Source: Caulobacter sp.
GTDB taxonomy: Bacteria > Pseudomonadota > Alphaproteobacteria > Caulobacterales > Caulobacteraceae
Assembly: GCA_017745235.1 (NCBI GenBank)
Contig: JAGHZU010000001.1
Span: forward strand, 310,001-374,000
Length of the DNA: 64,000 nt
Direction: 5' to 3'
The position numbers and the translations under genes were made by a program. The notes beneath the pieces are model-generated. The model searched no databases, was not told where the DNA came from, and worked only from the letters and a program-made list of their open reading frames with translations. This document shows, one piece after another, positions 8,190 through 16,966 of this stretch; the first letter of the stretch is position 1, and each line of letters begins with the position of its first letter.

Positions 8190-9083
8190 ATGGACGCTGA
8201 AAACACCCCCTCGCCGCCGCCGGCCGCGCCCGCCGCGACCATGGCCTCGCCAGTGCTCGTGCTGGGCGCGACCAGCCTGATCGGCGAACGCCTGCTGGAG
8301 CGGCTGAACGCCGAGGGACTGGAGCCGATGGCCCTTTCGCGACGCCCGCCCAGCGACGACGTCTGCTGGATCGACGGCGACCTGTCCGACCCGAACCTGG
8401 CCGACGAGCTGTCGCCGATCGCCACCGTGCTCTCGCTCTCGCCGCTCTGGCTGCTGCCCCAGGCCCTGCCGGCCCTGAAGGAACGCGGCCTGACCCGGCT
8501 GGTGGCCTTCTCCTCGACCAGCCGCTTCACCAAGGAGGCCTCGCCCGAGCCGGCCGAACGGGCCGTGGCCAAGGCCCTGGCCGACGCCGAGGCCCAGGTC
8601 GAGGCGTTCTGCGCCGCCCACAGCGTGGCCTGGACGATCCTGCGGCCGACCCTGATCTATCTGGAAGGCCAGGACGGCAATGTCAGTCGGCTGGCGGCCC
8701 TGGTGCGCCGGTTCAAGGTGCTGCCGCTGTCGGGCGAGGGCGCGGGGCTGCGCCAGCCGGTCCACGCCCACGACCTGGCCGAGGCCGCCATCGCCGCGGC
8801 CCGCTCGGACGCCGCCCGCGACCGCGCCTACAATCTGGTCGGCGGCGAGACGATCACGTACCGAACCATGGTCGAGCGCATCTACGAGGGGCTGCGCCGC
8901 CGCCCAGCGATCCTGACCCTGACGCCGTGGCTGTTTTCGCTGCTGCTGCGGCTGGCCAAGCCCTTCTACCCCGGCGCCACCGCCGCGATGGGCGACCGCA
9001 TGTCCCAGAACCTGACCTTCGACGACGCCGACGCCCGCCGCGACTTCGGCTGGTCGCCCAGGGACTTCCATCCGACCTTCTGA
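8190..9083 (+). CDS. NAD(P)-binding sugar epimerase-like protein
   Basis: A 297-residue extended-SDR / NmrA-like protein. The Rossmann loop VLGATSLIGERLLERL begins near residue 22, followed by the strand LVAFSSTSRF and the segment TILRPTLIYLEG that sits where epimerases carry their active-site helix. The usual YxxxK is not clear, so it may bind cofactor without acting as a classical reductase. A hydrophobic stretch (LTPWLFSLLLRLAKPFY) is near the C-terminus. The ATG at 8190 is used; an ATG at 8154 would overlap the divergent gene's start. Confidence 0.75.
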   Translation: MDAENTPSPPPAAPAATMASPVLVLGATSLIGERLLERLNAEGLEPMALSRRPPSDDVCWIDGDLSDPNLADELSPIATVLSLSPLWLLPQALPALKERGLTRLVAFSSTSRFTKEASPEPAERAVAKALADAEAQVEAFCAAHSVAWTILRPTLIYLEGQDGNVSRLAALVRRFKVLPLSGEGAGLRQPVHAHDLAEAAIAAARSDAARDRAYNLVGGETITYRTMVERIYEGLRRRPAILTLTPWLFSLLLRLAKPFYPGATAAMGDRMSQNLTFDDADARRDFGWSPRDFHPTF

Positions 9084-9086
9084 GCG

Positions 9087-9114
9087 GTCCCGGGGCCTTC
9101 GCGACGCCCGGGAC
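9087..9114. terminator. bidirectional hairpin between convergent genes
   Basis: GTCCCGGG (9087-9094) pairs perfectly with CCCGGGAC (9107-9114) around a 12-nt loop, four bases after the stop of the upstream gene and 25 bases before the 3' end of the VOC gene. There is no U run, so termination is inferred. Confidence 0.4.
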
Positions 9115-9138
9115 GACAACCCTGATGCGCGGATGCGT

Positions 9139-9483
9139 CTAGCCCTCGCTCCACACCGCCAGTTCGTTGCCCGAGGGGTCGGTAAAGTGGAAGCGGCGGC
9201 CGCCGGGGAAGCTGAAGATCGGCAGCACGACCACCCCGCCCGCCGCCTCGACCTTGGCCTGCATGGCCTCCAGGTCGTGGGCGTAGAGCACCACCAGGGG
9301 CTTGGCCGCCGAACCGTCCTGGGCCTTGGCGAAGCCGCCGTCGGCGCCCTGGCCCTCGAAGGCGGCGTAGTCGGGACCATAGTCGGTGAAGCCCCAACCG
9401 AAGGCGGCCGTGTAGAACGCCTTGGTCGCCGGCAGGTCGCCCGCGGGCCATTCGATGTAGTCGATCTTGCCGTCTTCACGCAT
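9139..9483 (-). CDS. VOC (glyoxalase/bleomycin-resistance fold) family protein
   Basis: A 114-residue single VOC domain: IDYIEWPAGDLPATKAFYTAAFGWGFTDYG at the N-terminus and GGRRFHFTDPSGNELAVWS at the C-terminus. The final E/W pattern matches the metal-site side of the fold. Proteins of this size act as dimers. The substrate is unknown, and the family includes dioxygenases, isomerases and antibiotic-binding proteins. Confidence 0.88.
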   Translation of the reverse strand: MREDGKIDYIEWPAGDLPATKAFYTAAFGWGFTDYGPDYAAFEGQGADGGFAKAQDGSAAKPLVVLYAHDLEAMQAKVEAAGGVVVLPIFSFPGGRRFHFTDPSGNELAVWSEG

Positions 9484-9525
9484 GGCGCGCCTCCCAGTTT
9501 GTTCTCATTATGTTCTAGTCGGGCG

Positions 9526-10185
9526 TCAAGGCAGAGTCCAGACGCTGGTGCGCTTGACGGCCATGTCCTCCAGCTCACGCGTGGTGGGCACCTGGTACTC
9601 GGCCAGCTTCACCAGCCCGTCCTTGGGAAAGTAGGTGCGGCCGGGATCGCCGATCAGCACCGTCGCCCCGGCCGCGCGCCCCTGGGCCAGCCAGGCCATG
9701 ACGGCCTGCGCCATCGGCCGCTCGTAGCAGATGTCGCCCGCCAGGATGACCTCGGCGGGCGGCGGCGGGGCGTCCAGCAGGTTCACGTCGGTGAAGCCGG
9801 CCACGACGCCGTTGGCCTCCGCGTTCAGGCTGATGGCGGCCTCGCAGAAGACATCGATGTCGGCGGCCAGCACGCCGGCGGCGCCGGCCTTCATCGCCGC
9901 GATCGCCACCAGGCCCGAGCCCGAGGCGAAGTCGATCACGCGCTTTCCGGCCACGACCTCCGGATGGTCCAGCACGTAGCGGGCCAACGCCTGGCCGCCG
10001 GCCCAGGCGAAGGCCCAGAACGGCGGCGGCAGGCCGATCTCGGCCAGGGCCTCCTCGGTCAGCTTCCACAGGGGCGTGACCTCGTCGGCCAGGCGCAGGA
10101 CCAGCTCGGGCGTATGCGGCGGCGCCTGCAGGGCGGTGTTTTCGAGGATGAAGGCGCGGCGGCCTTCCAGGCTCTGGTCGATCAT
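9526..10185 (-). CDS. class I SAM-dependent methyltransferase, ETFB-lysine/Nnt1-like
   Basis: A 219-residue enzyme with the motif I loop VIDFASGSGLVAIAAMKAGA near residue 80 and motif II LAADID. The phrase PPFWAFAWAGGQALARYVLDHP is typical of the ETFB lysine methyltransferase / Nnt1-like group, which methylates protein lysines. The segment AGDICYERPMAQAV corresponds to the post-II loop. The protein target cannot be read from here. Confidence 0.85.
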   Translation of the reverse strand: MIDQSLEGRRAFILENTALQAPPHTPELVLRLADEVTPLWKLTEEALAEIGLPPPFWAFAWAGGQALARYVLDHPEVVAGKRVIDFASGSGLVAIAAMKAGAAGVLAADIDVFCEAAISLNAEANGVVAGFTDVNLLDAPPPPAEVILAGDICYERPMAQAVMAWLAQGRAAGATVLIGDPGRTYFPKDGLVKLAEYQVPTTRELEDMAVKRTSVWTLP

Positions 10186-10209
10186 GCAGGCCTTAGAGCA
10201 CCGGACGGC

Positions 10210-11169
10210 TCAGGCGGGAACCCGGCTCGACGCCGCCTTCAGCACGGTCAGGTAGCCCGGCGCGGTCAGCATGCCCTCGGTCAGGCCCTTGGCCTCCAGC
10301 AGGCGGTGCGCGCGGGGCAGGTTCCAGCACGGCATGTGCATGAACAGGTGATGCTCGGCGTGAAAATTGACGTGGTAGGGCGCGATCAGGGCGCGCTCGA
10401 CGAGGTTGGCCGAGGTGGTGCGGGCGTGGCGGAACGGATCGGGCTCGTCCTTGGCCACCAGGGCGTGCTCGGCGATGTTGCGCAGGCGCGTGACCAGGGG
10501 AAACCAGGTGGCCATCGGCACGATCCACAGCGCCAGCCACGCCCACCACAGGCCCGCGGCGCTGAGCACGACCAGCAGGCCCAGGTTCCACAGCAGGAAC
10601 GGCCGCTGGCGGGCGACCTCGCCGGCGAACACCGCGCCCTTGGGCTGGTCGCCTTTCATCTTGCCCAGCAGCGGGCCGAAGCGCTGCTTGAAGAAGGTCT
10701 GGCCCGTCAGGTCGCGCACGATCTTGCGGCGCAGCGAGGCGCGGGTGGTCGGGAACGGGGCCGACAGCACCAGGTCCGGATCCTCGGCCTGCTGGGCGTA
10801 CTTGTGATGGGTCAGGTGATAGGGCCGGTACTTGGCCAGCGACGCGCCCGTCGGGGCCGCGCACAGCCACTCGCCCACCCAGTCGTTGACCTTGAGGTTG
10901 GGGTGCAGCCCCCCGTGGGCCGCCTCGTGCATCAGGATCGCCAGGCCCAGCTGGCGCGCGCCGATCAGCATCACGGCCAGGACGTAGGTCAGCGGGTTGG
11001 GGAACGCCACGAACAGCGCCCCGGCCGCGACGATCACCGCCCAGGCGTGGGCCACCATCAGCAGGCCGCGCCAGCGCGAACGCGCCGACAGCCTCGCCCA
11101 TTCCTGCGGCGAGAACAGCTCCTGCGGCTTGATGCGAGCGGCGACGGCCATGGAACGATCATGCCACAT
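10210..11169 (-). CDS. membrane fatty acid desaturase-like protein
   Basis: A 319-residue di-iron membrane enzyme. Three histidine boxes are seen: HEAAH (residues 81-85), HLTHH (118-122) and HVNFHAEHH (about 262-270). Four or so hydrophobic helices lie between them. It may desaturate or hydroxylate a lipid or carotenoid-type substrate. The ATG at 11169 has GGAAG upstream; a second ATG at 11151 is also possible. It runs divergently from a small secreted protein. Confidence 0.88.
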   Translation of the reverse strand: MWHDRSMAVAARIKPQELFSPQEWARLSARSRWRGLLMVAHAWAVIVAAGALFVAFPNPLTYVLAVMLIGARQLGLAILMHEAAHGGLHPNLKVNDWVGEWLCAAPTGASLAKYRPYHLTHHKYAQQAEDPDLVLSAPFPTTRASLRRKIVRDLTGQTFFKQRFGPLLGKMKGDQPKGAVFAGEVARQRPFLLWNLGLLVVLSAAGLWWAWLALWIVPMATWFPLVTRLRNIAEHALVAKDEPDPFRHARTTSANLVERALIAPYHVNFHAEHHLFMHMPCWNLPRAHRLLEAKGLTEGMLTAPGYLTVLKAASSRVPA

Positions 11170-11218
11170 TCAGCTTCCGCCATACAGGATGACGCGGCGT
11201 AACCCGTTGGAGACACGC

Positions 11219-11557
11219 ATGAAGACGCTTCTGATCGCCCTGGCCCTGGCCTCGGTCGCCACCGCCTCCCAGGCCGCCAGCTTCGACTGCGGCCGCGCCC
11301 GCGCGCCGGACGAAAGGGCGATCTGCGCCAACCTGGCGCTGAACGACAAGGACGTGCGGATGTCAGTGCTCTACGAGGTCAACCGCCGCACCCTGGCCAT
11401 GGGCGGGCGCGACGCCCTGATCGGCCAGCAGCGCGACTGGCTGGCCGAGCGCCGCAACTGTGGCGCCAACCGCGCCTGCCTCAACCGCGCCTACGACCGC
11501 CGCCTGGCCGAGCTGGAACGCAGCATGGACCGGATCTACCGCAACGCGCCCTTCTAG
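11219..11557 (+). CDS. secreted LprI/DUF1311-like protein
   Basis: A 112-residue protein with a clear signal peptide (MKTLLIALALASVATASQAA). The mature part, with FDCGRARAPDERAICANLALNDKD, LIGQQRDWLAERRNC and CLNRAYDRRLAEL, follows the LprI/DUF1311 pattern of four cysteines in a helical periplasmic domain. Some members inhibit host lysozyme; that role is not shown here. It ends 12 bp before the convergent ubiA stop. Confidence 0.8.
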   Translation: MKTLLIALALASVATASQAASFDCGRARAPDERAICANLALNDKDVRMSVLYEVNRRTLAMGGRDALIGQQRDWLAERRNCGANRACLNRAYDRRLAELERSMDRIYRNAPF

Positions 11558-11569
11558 GGCGGCGGTGGC

Positions 11570-12508
11570 CTAGAACCCCGCCGGCTTCCACAGCCCCGCC
11601 ACCAGGGCCGCGAACAGCAGCAGGCCGGCCTGGGTGTTGGACTTGAACAGCGACAGCGCCTTGACCGGATCGTCCAGCCGCACGGCCAGGGCCTGGCGCG
11701 ACAGGTGGATGGCGTAGAGGCCGGCCAGGGGCAGGAACAGCGGCCCCAGGTCGCCGACCCAGGCCGCGGCGATCACCAGCACGAAACAGGCGACATAGAA
11801 GCCGGCCACCCCCTGCTGGACGTGCGCGCCCAGGCGTCGGGTCGACGACTTCACCCCGGCCAGGGCGTCGTCCTCAATGTCCTGGATGGCGTAGATCGTG
11901 TCGTAGCCCAGGGTCCAGAACACGCCCGAGGCGTAGAGCAGCACCGGCGCCCAGGTCAGGGTGTGGGTGGCCGCCGCGTAGCCCAGCAGCGCGCCCCAGT
12001 TGAAGGTCAGGCCCAGCCAGGCCTGCGGCCACCAGGTGATGCGCTTCATGAACGGATAGCCGGCCACGAGGCCCAGCGACAGCACGCCCAGGGCCACGGC
12101 CAGCCAGCCCAGGGTCAGCAGTATGCACAGGCTGACCAGGCAGCAGCCGACCAGGAACGCCCAGGCCTGCTTGACGGTGATCAGCCCCGCCGGGATCGGG
12201 CGCAGGGCGGTGCGGGCCACCTGGGCGTCGAAGTCGCGGTCGACGATGTCGTTGAACGCGCAGCCCGCCGCCCGCATCAGGGCCGCGCCCACGAAGAAGG
12301 CCAGCAGCAGCCACGGATCAGGCCACTGCCCCTTGCCCGCCGCCGCCAGGGCGATGCCCTGCCAGCCGGGCAGCATCAGCAGCCAGATGCCGGTCGGACG
12401 GTCGAAACGTCCAAGCTTCAGCCACGGCCGCAGCGCCGCCGGGGCGTAGCGGTCCACCCAGTTGTTGGCCATGGCGTCCGGCAGGACGGCGGTCTGGATC
12501 GTGCTCAT
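11570..12508 (-). CDS. ubiA: 4-hydroxybenzoate polyprenyltransferase UbiA
   Basis: Inner-membrane prenyltransferase that attaches the polyprenyl tail to 4-hydroxybenzoate in ubiquinone synthesis. At 312 residues it has the usual length with eight or nine hydrophobic helices. Both metal-binding aspartate motifs are intact: NDIVDRDFDAQVART (about residues 85-99) and YDTIYAIQDIEDD (about 202-214). It is divergent from the catalase gene with a 191-bp shared upstream region. Confidence 0.95.
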   Translation of the reverse strand: MSTIQTAVLPDAMANNWVDRYAPAALRPWLKLGRFDRPTGIWLLMLPGWQGIALAAAGKGQWPDPWLLLAFFVGAALMRAAGCAFNDIVDRDFDAQVARTALRPIPAGLITVKQAWAFLVGCCLVSLCILLTLGWLAVALGVLSLGLVAGYPFMKRITWWPQAWLGLTFNWGALLGYAAATHTLTWAPVLLYASGVFWTLGYDTIYAIQDIEDDALAGVKSSTRRLGAHVQQGVAGFYVACFVLVIAAAWVGDLGPLFLPLAGLYAIHLSRQALAVRLDDPVKALSLFKSNTQAGLLLFAALVAGLWKPAGF

Positions 12509-12606
12509 GGGGCACGCTTAGCGCGGACGGCGGGCGAAGGGAAAGCAGGACGCAAAGCGACAAGAAACCGGGCCTGGCGCCGGGCAGGATGGCGACAAGC
12601 GTCACG

Positions 12607-12643
12607 ATAGGTTTTTCCGATCCAAATTCGAAAAACGATCAAT
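12607..12643 (+). promoter_or_regulatory. possible OxyR-type site upstream of catalase
   Basis: Four tetranucleotides spaced by seven bases, ATAG, CGAT, CGAA and CAAT, resemble the OxyR pattern ATAG-N7-CTAT-N7-ATAG-N7-CTAT at about 10 of 16 positions. The stretch is locally AT-rich and lies about 60-95 bp before katA. OxyR control of catalase is established in many proteobacteria; here it is inferred. Confidence 0.3.
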
Positions 12644-12699
12644 TGGATTGAGGCGAGCCGCGCGGCCACAGTGTTTTCAAGAGACCAGCGGAGAGCCAC

Positions 12700-14160
12700 A
12701 TGACCCGGAACACCCTGACGACCACGGCCGGCGCGCCCATCGCCGACAACCAGAATTCGATCAGCGCCGGCCCCCGCGGTCCCCTGCTGATGCAGGACTA
12801 TCAGCTGCTGGAAAAGCTGGCCCACCAGAACCGCGAGCGCATCCCCGAGCGCGTGGTTCACGCCAAGGGCTCGGGCGCCTACGGCGTGCTGACCGTCACC
12901 CAGGACGTGACCCAGTACACCAAGGCCGCCTTCCTGTCGGCGGTGGGCAAACAGACCCCGATCCTGATGCGCTTTTCCACCGTGGCCGGCGAGCGCGGCG
13001 CGGCCGACGCCGAGCGCGACGTGCGCGGCTTCTCGATCAAGGCCTACACCGAGGAGGGCAACTGGGACATGGTGGGCAACAACACCCCCGTGTTCTTCAT
13101 CCGCGACCCGCTGAAGTTCCCCGACTTCATCCATACGCAGAAGCGCCACCCGGTCACCAACCTGCGCTCGCCCACGGCCATGTGGGACTACTGGTCGCTG
13201 AGCCCGGAAAGCCTGCACCAGGTCACCACCCTGTTCAGCGATCGCGGCCTGCCCCAGGGCTATCGCTTCATCCACGGCTTCGGCAGCCACACCTACAGCT
13301 TCATCAACGCCGCCAACGAGCGCGTGTGGGTCAAGTTCCACTTCAAGTCCATGCAGGGCATCAGGAACTGGACCAACGCCGAGGCCGGCGAGGTGATCGC
13401 CGGCGACCGCGAGAGCGCCCAGCGCGACCTGTTCGAGGCCATCGAGGCGGGCGACTATCCGCGCTGGAAGTTCTTCATCCAGGTGATGACCGACGCCCAG
13501 GCCGAGACGTTCCGCTACAATCCGTTCGACCTGACCAAGGTCTGGCCCCACGGCGAATTCCCGCTGATCGAGGTCGGCGTCGTCGAGCTGAACCGCAATC
13601 CGGACAACTATTTCGCCGAGATCGAGCAAAGCTCGTTCAGCCCGTCGAACATCGTGCCCGGCATCGGCTTCTCGCCCGACAAGGTGCTGCAGGCCCGGAT
13701 CTTCTCGTACGCCGACGCCCACCGCTACCGGGTGGGCACCCATTACGAGATGCTGCCGGTCAACCGTCCGCGCTGCCCCGTGCACAACTATCACGCCGAC
13801 GGCGCCATGCGCTTCGACGCCCCGCCGCGCACCGACGCCTATTACGAGCCCAACAGCTTCGGCGGGCCGGCGCAGGATCCGAGCCGGGCCGAGCCCCCGC
13901 TGGCCCTGCACGGCGACGCCGACCGCTACAGCCATCGCGACGGCAACGACGACTACACCCAGCCGGGCGACCTGTTCCGGCTGATGAACCCGGACCAGCA
14001 GCGCCAGCTGTTCGACAACATCGCCGCCGCCATGGCCGGCGTGCCGGTCGAGATCCAGCAGCGCCAGCTGGTCCACTTCCATCGCGCCGATCCGGCCTAC
14101 GGGGCCGGCGTCGCGGAGCGTCTGGGCCTGTCGATCGACGGCGCCCTGGCCGCGGAATAG
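12700..14160 (+). CDS. katA: monofunctional haem catalase (small-subunit clade)
   Basis: Decomposes hydrogen peroxide. The 486-residue length is that of clade 3 small-subunit catalases. The distal histidine H54 lies in [13 protein letters not shown]. The haem-facing asparagine lies in [16 protein letters not shown], and the proximal tyrosine segment is [15 protein letters not shown] near residue 338. No signal peptide is seen, so it is probably cytoplasmic. It is monocistronic or joined with the small gene at 14249, separated by a strong hairpin. The symbol is by family; the species may use another letter. Confidence 0.93.
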   Translation: MTRNTLTTTAGAPIADNQNSISAGPRGPLLMQDYQLLEKLAHQNRERIPERVVHAKGSGAYGVLTVTQDVTQYTKAAFLSAVGKQTPILMRFSTVAGERGAADAERDVRGFSIKAYTEEGNWDMVGNNTPVFFIRDPLKFPDFIHTQKRHPVTNLRSPTAMWDYWSLSPESLHQVTTLFSDRGLPQGYRFIHGFGSHTYSFINAANERVWVKFHFKSMQGIRNWTNAEAGEVIAGDRESAQRDLFEAIEAGDYPRWKFFIQVMTDAQAETFRYNPFDLTKVWPHGEFPLIEVGVVELNRNPDNYFAEIEQSSFSPSNIVPGIGFSPDKVLQARIFSYADAHRYRVGTHYEMLPVNRPRCPVHNYHADGAMRFDAPPRTDAYYEPNSFGGPAQDPSRAEPPLALHGDADRYSHRDGNDDYTQPGDLFRLMNPDQQRQLFDNIAAAMAGVPVEIQQRQLVHFHRADPAYGAGVAERLGLSIDGALAAE

Positions 14161-14183
14161 CGCCCCCACGCGTTCCGCGCCCC

Positions 14184-14226
14184 GGAGAGGGGCCGCCGCC
14201 CAGGCCCCCCGCGGCGGCCCCTCTCC
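14184..14226 (+). terminator. strong hairpin after katA
   Basis: A perfect 15-bp stem pairs 14184-14198 (GGAGAGGGGCCGCCG) with 14212-14226 around a 13-nt loop, beginning 24 bases after the katA stop. It is followed by CTATTCTCG rather than a U tract, so it may slow or end transcription, or protect the 3' end of katA mRNA. Confidence 0.5.
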
Positions 14227-14248
14227 CTATTCTCGAAAGGTTCCTTCC

Positions 14249-14488
14249 ATGTCCGCCTCGCAAATCCTCGACCGTTCCGAAGCCTGGACCCTGCTGGCTC
14301 TGGGCCTGGCCGCCGGAATCGCCCTGCCCCATCCGGCGACCACGGCCCTGTGGACCGCCGCCGCCCGCGCCTTCGAGCGCGCCGGGGACGCCGGCATGGC
14401 CGCGCGCCTGGAGTCCTCGACCAAGTTCGGCCCCCGCATCCGCCGGCGCCGGGACCGCGTCACGCCCGCTCATGTCAGCTGGGCCTAA
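14249..14488 (+). CDS. small protein of unknown function downstream of catalase
   Basis: A 79-residue ORF, MSASQILDRSEAWTLLALGLAAGIALPHP..., with one moderately hydrophobic segment (about residues 12-30) and an arginine-rich tail (RIRRRRDRV). Codon use resembles the neighbours. It begins just after the katA hairpin. It does not match a family I know; it may be a membrane-associated accessory of katA, or weakly expressed. Confidence 0.5.
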   Translation: MSASQILDRSEAWTLLALGLAAGIALPHPATTALWTAAARAFERAGDAGMAARLESSTKFGPRIRRRRDRVTPAHVSWA

Positions 14489-14551
14489 GCAATAGCCCTT
14501 ATGCGGGCCGCCGGATTTGCCTGCGACCGCGCCAGGGCTTAAGCCCGCTGC

Positions 14552-15436
14552 ATGACCGACGCACTCGCCCCCATCGCCGACCTCGACAGCCGTAAGGCCG
14601 CCGCCCGCGCCTGGTTCGAAACCCTGCGCGACCAGATCTGCGCCGAGTTCGAGCGCCTGGAGGACGAGGCGCCCGCCGATCTCTACGCCGGCGACCCTGG
14701 CCGCTTCGTCCGCAAGCCCTGGGATCGCGCGGCCGGCGGCGGCGGGGTCATGTCGATGATGCATGGGCGATTGTTCGAGAAGGTCGGCGTGCACTGCTCG
14801 ACCGTCCATGGGACCTTCACCCCCGAGATGGCCAAGACCATCCCCGGCGCAGCCGACGACCCCCGCTTCTTCGCCACCGGCATCAGCCTGATCGCCCATA
14901 TGCGCAATCCGCGCGTGCCGGCCGTGCACATGAACACCCGCTTCATCGCCACCACCAAGGCCTGGTTCGGCGGCGGCGGCGACCTGACCCCCCTGCTGGG
15001 CTACCAGCGCCAGCAGGACTTCCCCGACGCCATCGACTTCCACGCCGCCTACCGGCGCGCCTGCGACGCCCACGACCCGGCCTGGTATCCCAAGTACAAG
15101 GCCTGGTGCGACGAGTACTTCTTCCTGCCCCATCGCAACGAACCGCGCGGTATCGGCGGCATCTTCTACGACCACCACGACAGCGGCGACTGGGCCCGCG
15201 ACTTCGCCTTCACCCAGGACGTCGGCAAGGCGTTCCTGGACATCTATCCGCAACTGGTCCGCCGCCGCATGAGCGAGGCCTGGACGGCGGAGGAGCGCGA
15301 GCAGCAACTGGTTCAGCGCGGCCGCTACGTCGAGTTCAACCTGCTCTACGACCGCGGGACCATGTTCGGCCTGAAGACCGGCGGAAACGTGGAATCGATC
15401 CTCAGTTCCATGCCGCCCGAGGTGAAGTGGCCGTAG
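14552..15436 (+). CDS. hemF: oxygen-dependent coproporphyrinogen III oxidase
   Basis: Converts coproporphyrinogen III to protoporphyrinogen IX with O2 during haem synthesis, in the cytoplasm. At 294 residues it is of typical length. Signature stretches seen are [56 protein letters not shown] and [18 protein letters not shown]. Placement after catalase is compatible with haem supply, but no operon is shown. Confidence 0.96.
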   Translation: MTDALAPIADLDSRKAAARAWFETLRDQICAEFERLEDEAPADLYAGDPGRFVRKPWDRAAGGGGVMSMMHGRLFEKVGVHCSTVHGTFTPEMAKTIPGAADDPRFFATGISLIAHMRNPRVPAVHMNTRFIATTKAWFGGGGDLTPLLGYQRQQDFPDAIDFHAAYRRACDAHDPAWYPKYKAWCDEYFFLPHRNEPRGIGGIFYDHHDSGDWARDFAFTQDVGKAFLDIYPQLVRRRMSEAWTAEEREQQLVQRGRYVEFNLLYDRGTMFGLKTGGNVESILSSMPPEVKWP

Positions 15437-15470
15437 CCTGAGATCCTCCTCCCCTCGGGGGAGAAGGACA

Positions 15471-16118
15471 CTAGACGGGACACCGCGCCCCGGTGTCGAT
15501 CCAAGCCTGGATCAGCTCTCCGAACCGCGCCTGGGTCCCGGGGGCCGGAACGCGGCCTGCGCCGGGGTTCCAGGCCCAGCCGACCAGATGGTCCTGCGCC
15601 ATGTGGTGCTGCAGCTCGGCCAGCGAGCGGCCGCCGTTGCGGGCGGGGTCCTTGATCTGGGCGCAGATCGCGGCCAGCGACTTTCCCTGCCAGGCCATCT
15701 CGGCCGGGGCCAGGGCCCATTTCGGGTCGCCCGGGATCGACTGGACATGCTGTCCCCAGGTGGCGAAATTGGCCGGGCCGTGGCACGAGCGGCAGGGCAG
15801 CCCCGGCGGGCCGTGGCCGTCCTTGCCCGCGACCATCGGCGGATTGTGCGGATGGCGGTCGTCGCCCTGGGTGGGCGCGCGCTGGACCGGATGGCAGTTC
15901 ATGCAGCGCGGGCTCTGGATCACCTTGCCCGCCTCGGTGAAAAGGGCCGCCGAGCGCGCCGCCGGATCCCTTATCGACACGAAGTCGCCGACGCCTTTCA
16001 GCGCCTCGGCCGGAGCCGCCGCCGGCCTTCCGGCCGGCGCGTCGGCCCGCACCGACGACAGCAGCGCGCCGCCGGCCGCCAGGGCGCCGACGGCGAGAAC
16101 GATGGTCACGGCCCGCAT
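15471..16118 (-). CDS. periplasmic dihaem cytochrome c-like protein
   Basis: A 215-residue exported protein. A signal peptide (MRAVTIVLAVGALAAGGALLSSVRA) is followed by two haem c motifs, C72-MN-C75-H76 and C109-RS-C112-H113. It resembles proteins annotated as isoquinoline 1-oxidoreductase subunit, which are probably electron carriers. The ATG at 16118 was chosen because GGGAGA precedes it and the signal peptide starts there; longer in-frame sequence is arginine-rich and unlike a protein N-terminus. It faces hemF. Confidence 0.82.
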   Translation of the reverse strand: MRAVTIVLAVGALAAGGALLSSVRADAPAGRPAAAPAEALKGVGDFVSIRDPAARSAALFTEAGKVIQSPRCMNCHPVQRAPTQGDDRHPHNPPMVAGKDGHGPPGLPCRSCHGPANFATWGQHVQSIPGDPKWALAPAEMAWQGKSLAAICAQIKDPARNGGRSLAELQHHMAQDHLVGWAWNPGAGRVPAPGTQARFGELIQAWIDTGARCPV

Positions 16119-16182
16119 GGTCCGGTCTCCCGCTATCCCGTTGCGGGTGGAACGGCCGAGCTGGCGACCGGGTTGCCGCGCG

Positions 16183-16881
16183 TCAGGCGCGGTCGGCCAG
16201 GAACGCGGCGATCCAGCCGCCGACCCGGGCGCGATCGTTGGCCTGGTCCAGGCTGGCCACGGCCGCGTCGGCCTGGGCGTCGCTGAAGCGGCTGCCGCGC
16301 CGGCTCTCGACCAGGGCCTGGGCGTAGGCCGGCTCGAACTCGGGGTGGAACTGCATCGAGATGGCCGGCCGGTCGTCATAGACGAGGATCCCGGCCGGGG
16401 TGAAGGCGCTGCCGGCCACGGCCCGGGCGCCGGGCGGGATCTCGACCACCTGGTCCTGGTGCGAGGCGGGGATCGAGACCTTGGAAGGCGCTCCGTTCAT
16501 CCACGGCTGGGGCTCGACCACCTCGTAGGCGTGCAGCCCCACGCCCCAGCCCTTCTCGGACTTGACCACCTTGCCGCCGAACGCCTCGGCCATGACCTGG
16601 TGGCCGAAGCACACCCCGACCAGCGGCGTCGTCTCGGCCCGGCGCAGGAACGCCTTCAGCGGCTCGATCCAGGGCAGGTCGTCATAGACCCCGGCCGACG
16701 AGCCGGTGACGATGAAGGCGTCGCACTCGTCCGGATCGGCGGGCAGGTGGCCGGCCTGGACGTCGTAGACCACATAGTCGTGGCCCGGCCCCAGCAAGGT
16801 CTGGAACATTCCCGCATAGCGACCGAAGTCGGGCTGCAGGCCTTCGGGCGGCTCACCGGTCTCGAGCAGGCCGATCTTCAT
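16183..16881 (-). CDS. class I glutamine amidotransferase domain protein
   Basis: A 232-residue stand-alone GATase1. The nucleophile elbow VGVCFGHQ places the catalytic cysteine at C91, and MQFHPEFE gives H179 and E181 of the triad. The GMP synthase-like N-terminus (MKIGLLETGEPPEGL) matches the cytosolic group that may hydrolyse gamma-glutamyl compounds or donate ammonia to an unknown partner. Its neighbour cca does not suggest a substrate. Confidence 0.88.
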   Translation of the reverse strand: MKIGLLETGEPPEGLQPDFGRYAGMFQTLLGPGHDYVVYDVQAGHLPADPDECDAFIVTGSSAGVYDDLPWIEPLKAFLRRAETTPLVGVCFGHQVMAEAFGGKVVKSEKGWGVGLHAYEVVEPQPWMNGAPSKVSIPASHQDQVVEIPPGARAVAGSAFTPAGILVYDDRPAISMQFHPEFEPAYAQALVESRRGSRFSDAQADAAVASLDQANDRARVGGWIAAFLADRA

Positions 16882-16966
16882 GGGCGAGGTCTCCGCGCGC
16901 GTTTGGGACCGGGATATAGGACGGCCCCGCTTGACGTTCGAGGCCCCGCCCCGACGGAAACGGAGG

